Translations under genes and position numbers: made by a program
In this document: in pieces, positions 60,401-64,000 of the stretch
Layout: every line of letters starts with the position of its first letter
Numbering within the stretch: position 1 is the stretch's first letter
The notes under the pieces: generated by a model
What the model was told of the DNA's origin: nothing
Database searches by the model: none
The model's input: the letters and a program-made list of their open reading frames with translations, nothing else
Source of the DNA: Mesaphorura yosii
Lineage: Eukaryota > Arthropoda > Collembola > Poduromorpha > Tullbergiidae
Length of the DNA: 64,000 bases
Reading direction: 5' to 3'
Assembly (NCBI GenBank): GCA_009869945.1
Contig: WIXG01000003.1
Coordinates: forward strand, 620,001-684,000

Positions 60401-62261
60401 GAGTTTCGTAATGCATTAAAAATAATGATACGTTTCAAAAACACAAAAATTCTCTTTCTCTTCCGTGCCGTGGCCGTAGCCGTCTCGTCTCCCACATCAC
60501 TGCGACTGCATTGCATCTTTGCTGGCTGGCCTGTTCGGTTGTGATCTTCTCACCCGCAAAGAGCTGGAATATAAATCTCTCATTAAACATGTTATTATCA
60601 TCACTCATAAAATACGAGATTTGGGGAAAGGTTCTCAGTTCTCAGGCTCCGAAGACAACCTCTGCCGCGGCCTGCCTGGTCGTCATTTTTATCTTCATCT
60701 TCATTTTTATCCCGCAATCCCGCAGTTCCAGCCAGGCCAGGAATGAATGATTTATACTTTATACACGGAACTCTCATTTACTGCACTCATTTCTCATTTA
60801 AGCTTTATAAACTCGCCTCGCACAAAAGTTAAAATCTCATCTTGAGAACAAACAGCAGAAATTCGTCTTTCAAGGCAAATGACGCGGATAAAAACTAATC
60901 AGGCATCGGATTCGAAACTTAATCTTGTTGATCTTGAGTTATTGGATGTTGATTTGTGGGCAGACATGATTCTTGTGCCAATTTGATGGCAAATCATCCG
61001 AGCCCGTGCTGGCCGTGCGAGATGTGAACGAGATTGATGTTGTGGAATGCTATTTGAGGTGAAGGCGTTGTTGACTTTTGACATTGCGCAGTTTCGTTTG
61101 CAGTTACAATGGCACACGAAACGCTTCATCTCATTCACATCTTCTGACTGACTGACTTTGACCATTCAAATTCAAATTCAGAGATTCAATGCTCAGAGTC
61201 AGAATATAAAAGAAATCTTTTCAATTTGAGCTTTAAAAACTTGGGCTTGAAGTTCATCGAACCAGCAGAAAATTATCTGTGGCCGAATATTTCCTCAGTG
61301 CCCGTAATTATTCGTAATTGACAAACTTCAGCTATCAGCTAAATGATCCCTGCACTGCTTTCTGGCATTCTGCGTGGTTCATCATCATTTTCGTCTTCAG
61401 GAGAACCGTTCAAGCGAATGGCCGAGCCAAACCAAGCCATGCCAAGTTTATGTTGCGTTTTTGTCTCTCGATGTGATCTCTTTTCTGCTGTCGTTAATTT
61501 CCTGCTCATTGTACAAAATTTTGAGGCAAAATGATGTACCATAAAAACTGGTCCTTAGTTTTAGTTGGAACTCAGGCAAGACACATTCAGGCATTCAGGC
61601 GTTTGAGATAATTTGCGTGTTGTGTGGGAGAAATGCGAAATGGTTCATCTTTCTTCTTATTTCTTATCTTTCCGAGAGAGCCGAGACGAGTTTTGTAGTC
61701 TAGTCAGTCATCTTGTCATGTCATCAGCATCATAACTCACAAATTACAAATTTAACTCTTTGAAAACTGGTTTTCGAAATTGCGTCGGGCACAAAGACAT
61801 TAACCCATTAATTACATCACTATCGCGTCTTCGTCCATGCTCAAAGACTAAGACGATTCTCTGATTTTCATTCAATGGTCGGTGGTTGATCGTTGTCACT
61901 GGCTTAGGCTTTGGAGACTCCGTCCGGCTATGACTGGCTGTGATTAAAGACAGTTAGGGGCATGCTCCTGGTCTGCCCGCCTAGCGTAGAGCAAAAACAG
62001 GGCCTGAGTTTAGTGTATGTGGCATGCGTCGGGCGAGTTTTTAGTTTTGGAGTTGAAGCAGATGAGATTCACTCACGCATCCGATTCATGCATGCAGTCG
62101 GGGTGAGAACTTTTTAGTTGCGCAAGCAGAGGAGACGAGGCAACATCTCATCTTTCAAATTCCATTAACATTATTGGATAATTTTTTCTTTAGATTACTC
62201 TTCTTTCCAGCTCGAATTGCATTGTGCACGTTAAGTTGATCGGAACCCCCGTCATTCCAAT
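54498..62261. other. Large gene-poor interval
   Basis: 7.8 kb upstream of both fascin (-) and NTAN1 (+), without a supportable gene. Frames at 55643-56180, 56181-57028, 57426-57726, 58107-58493 and 61339-61542 overlap each other on opposite strands, lack splice sites and have biased composition. Local short-period repeats occur (TGCC units near 55550; CTGCAG/TGCAGT-rich DNA near 56270-56390). It probably holds fascin 5' UTR exons and regulatory DNA. Confidence 0.5.
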
Positions 62262-63472
62262 ATGGTTTTACTCGTCGGCGGCGTCAAGGTGGAGTCCGTG
62301 CCTCCAGACTCCCGATCTCTGTACCACATCGCTCCACACCTGAAGGACTCTGGAACTCAGTTTGTCACCATTCTCCCAAAAGTCATCGGACCGCAGAACC
62401 TCCTATATGTGAGTCAGCGAGAGTTCGCCGTCTGTGCTCCACAAGATAGTAAGTATTAATCAGGAAATAATCACAAGTAAAGCGTGCCAAGTACTGAGAG
62501 CATATTATTCGTTTTGTATTAAGCAGAAACTATTTCAATTCTTGGAACTGATGACTGTACCACTTGCCTTGCCATAATTCTTCGACACCCGACCTCCGGA
62601 GCAATTGCTTTGGGTCACTTTGACTCCGTGTGCGCCGATGGACTGAGCACAATTCTCAACAGGCTGCAGGACATCACCATTGCGTTAGGATTCTACGACC
62701 AGACTCCACTGCAGATGCACATTGTGGGCTCGTTCAGTGACAGCAGAGGCTACAGCGAAGAGCTCATCTACTCCATCCTCCATTACGTCCACAAGCAACC
62801 CATTGAGATCGAATTAATCACTGCCTGTGTCGGGGAGCTCAACACAATTCTGCGAGGAGACATTCATTGGCCAATTGTTTACGGTGTCGGAGTCAATATG
62901 AAGACAGGTGAAATCTTTCCTGCCACCTTCCCGGATAAAGGACCCGACATTCCCCTCAGGCACGCGCGCCTTTTCACAGGCCCACATACGGTAATTAACA
63001 CGGATACTAATAGGACAATTCAATCTTGATTCGTATTGACCTCGGAACTGTTATTGATTAGTTGCTGGAAGTTTACGAGTGCCAAACTGGTCTGTTGCGG
63101 ATTGGCCCATTCCACTACGCGCCGATGCGGTGTGCGTCCACATTTTTGCAGCAGCCTGATGAGTTCATTCTCCAGCACTTGTCATCAAGTCCTGAAGTGG
63201 AGCCTCCGCATGTCGTCACTCAGGTTGGTTGATCTTGCTAAAGAATTCAATTCCAAATAGTCCAAATATCATTTACTTCGTCTGTCAATTACAATGTTTT
63301 GTTTCGTTGTCGTTTCTTCCAGATTCGCAGTACATTGAAGCACATTAACGAGCATCCATTTCCGGAGATCACAATATTTCCCGAGAATCGGCCGAGATAC
63401 TACCGGAAGGATGAGCAGGGAAACTGGATGTATTGCAGGCCCGAAACGTTTCGATTTGAGCAACTCGCCTAA
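62262..63472 (+). CDS. NTAN1: Protein N-terminal asparagine amidohydrolase
   Basis: Converts N-terminal Asn to Asp in the Arg/N-degron pathway, making proteins substrates for arginylation and degradation by the proteasome. Exons 62262-62448, 62527-62990, 62062+1000 (63062)-63223 and 63323-63472 join in phase to 320 aa, like the 310-aa vertebrate enzyme. Conserved blocks: GPQNLLYVSQREFAV, then ISILGTDDCTTC, in which Cys76 corresponds to the catalytic cysteine of the family, VGSFSDSRGYSEEL, ACVGELNTI and PIVYGVGVNMKTGEI, and the C-terminal IRSTLKHI. The start is the first ATG and gives the family's MVLLV-type N-terminus. Poly(A) signal at 63756-63761. Confidence 0.94.
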
Positions 63473-63818
63473 TTGAACCAATGTTGAGACAAGTTTATTT
63501 TACTAAATTGCTTTCATGCTTTCAAATCCCGCTCCTTTGACTTTGAGCGGAAGTGAGCTTATTTCTTCCAACACGAAAAAATTAACAAGACAATCGCTAA
63601 TTTAACTGCAGTTATGTTTAAGGCGTCGCGATCGAGAATTTATTGCTCGTAGGCTGTAATTCATAATTAATTAGGCCCATTGTAAATATTAAATGCGAGA
63701 TTAGATTACAAGTGATTCACTTCTGCTTGTGATATAACAGAAATATTTTACTACGAATAAACTGCCTTCTATTCATTAATCTGCAACTGTATGGGTTTTA
63801 GAAATCTGCTGTTAGCCT
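63473..63818. other. Intergenic, convergent 3' ends
   Basis: Between the NTAN1 stop and the stop of the minus-strand gene at the edge. Contains AATAAA at 63756-63761 for NTAN1. Confidence 0.5.
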
Positions 63819-64000
63819 CTACTCAGGGCCCTCGATACCCTGGAGGCTTTCAATGATCCATGGCCGGTCCACGCCATCCACGTACTTGGTCACAGGCACG
63901 TCGTACGGGAGTCGAAATGCAGCAGGCTGGTCGGGCGACTTTGCCACCTCGAAAGTATCACAGTCGAAATACTTTGGAAGAAAGAGGACCCCAGCTTCCC
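63819..64000 (-). CDS. C-terminal end of unidentified protein (partial)
   Basis: Minus-strand frame open from the window edge to TAG 63821-63819, about 60 codons. It reads like a globular protein end (VLFLPKYFDCDTFEVAK, FRLPYDVPVTKYVDGVD, WIIESLQGIEGPE). I do not recognise the family. Only the last part of the gene is visible. Confidence 0.6.
   Translation of the reverse strand, partial: EAGVLFLPKYFDCDTFEVAKSPDQPAAFRLPYDVPVTKYVDGVDRPWIIESLQGIEGPE

Overview
The window is nuclear DNA of an invertebrate animal. Genes are split by short introns (mostly 45-100 nt, GT-AG), spacing is wide, and poly(A) signals are AATAAA. The gene set fits an arthropod: five half-size ABC transporters of the arthropod ABCH/ABCG23-like type, a CD36-family receptor, fascin, and a diverged seven-helix chemoreceptor-like gene. 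A springtail (Collembola) is my best guess from the chemoreceptor-like gene and the many small four-helix membrane proteins, but that is inference. No rRNA, tRNA, CRISPR or bacterial-type operon was seen.

Layout: 1-4280, no gene found. 4281-6370 (+), CD36/SCARB-type receptor, tail-to-tail with a four-helix membrane protein (7165-6468, -). 8346-15125 (-), tandem ABC transporters ABCH-1 and ABCH-2. 16050-16332, a frame-broken cysteine-rich defensin-like remnant. 16587-19302 (-), secreted GH31 alpha-glucosidase with a trefoil domain. 20702-21175 (+), orphan secreted/membrane ORF. 21271-22883 (-), 5'-truncated chemoreceptor-like gene next to a Tc1/mariner transposase remnant. 23936-27685 (-), ABCH-3. 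29197-29304, a small Tc1/mariner-type MITE. 30332-31682 (+), SERHL-type hydrolase, convergent with beta-ureidopropionase (33572-31780, -). 34273-37928 (+), three four-helix membrane genes in tandem. 38409-44909 (+), tandem ABCH-4 and ABCH-5, followed by debris of a sixth copy (45105-45297 and 47243-47809) with an orphan secreted gene between the pieces. 48256-50091 (+), proteasome lid subunit Rpn5/PSMD12. 51025-54497 (-), fascin with a large low-complexity N-terminal extension. About 7.8 kb without a convincing gene. 62262-63472 (+), N-terminal asparagine amidohydrolase NTAN1. 63819-64000 (-), C-terminal end of an unidentified gene.

Genes work singly rather than in operons. The unifying theme is the ABCH cluster: five apparently intact paralogs plus one dead copy within 39 kb. 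They share intron positions and phases to the base, which let me fix exon ends with confidence and exposed a GC-AG intron, a signature-motif change, stepwise intron loss and two blocks of near-certain gene conversion. Exon coordinates were read by eye from splice sites, phase and paralog comparison; no search was run.
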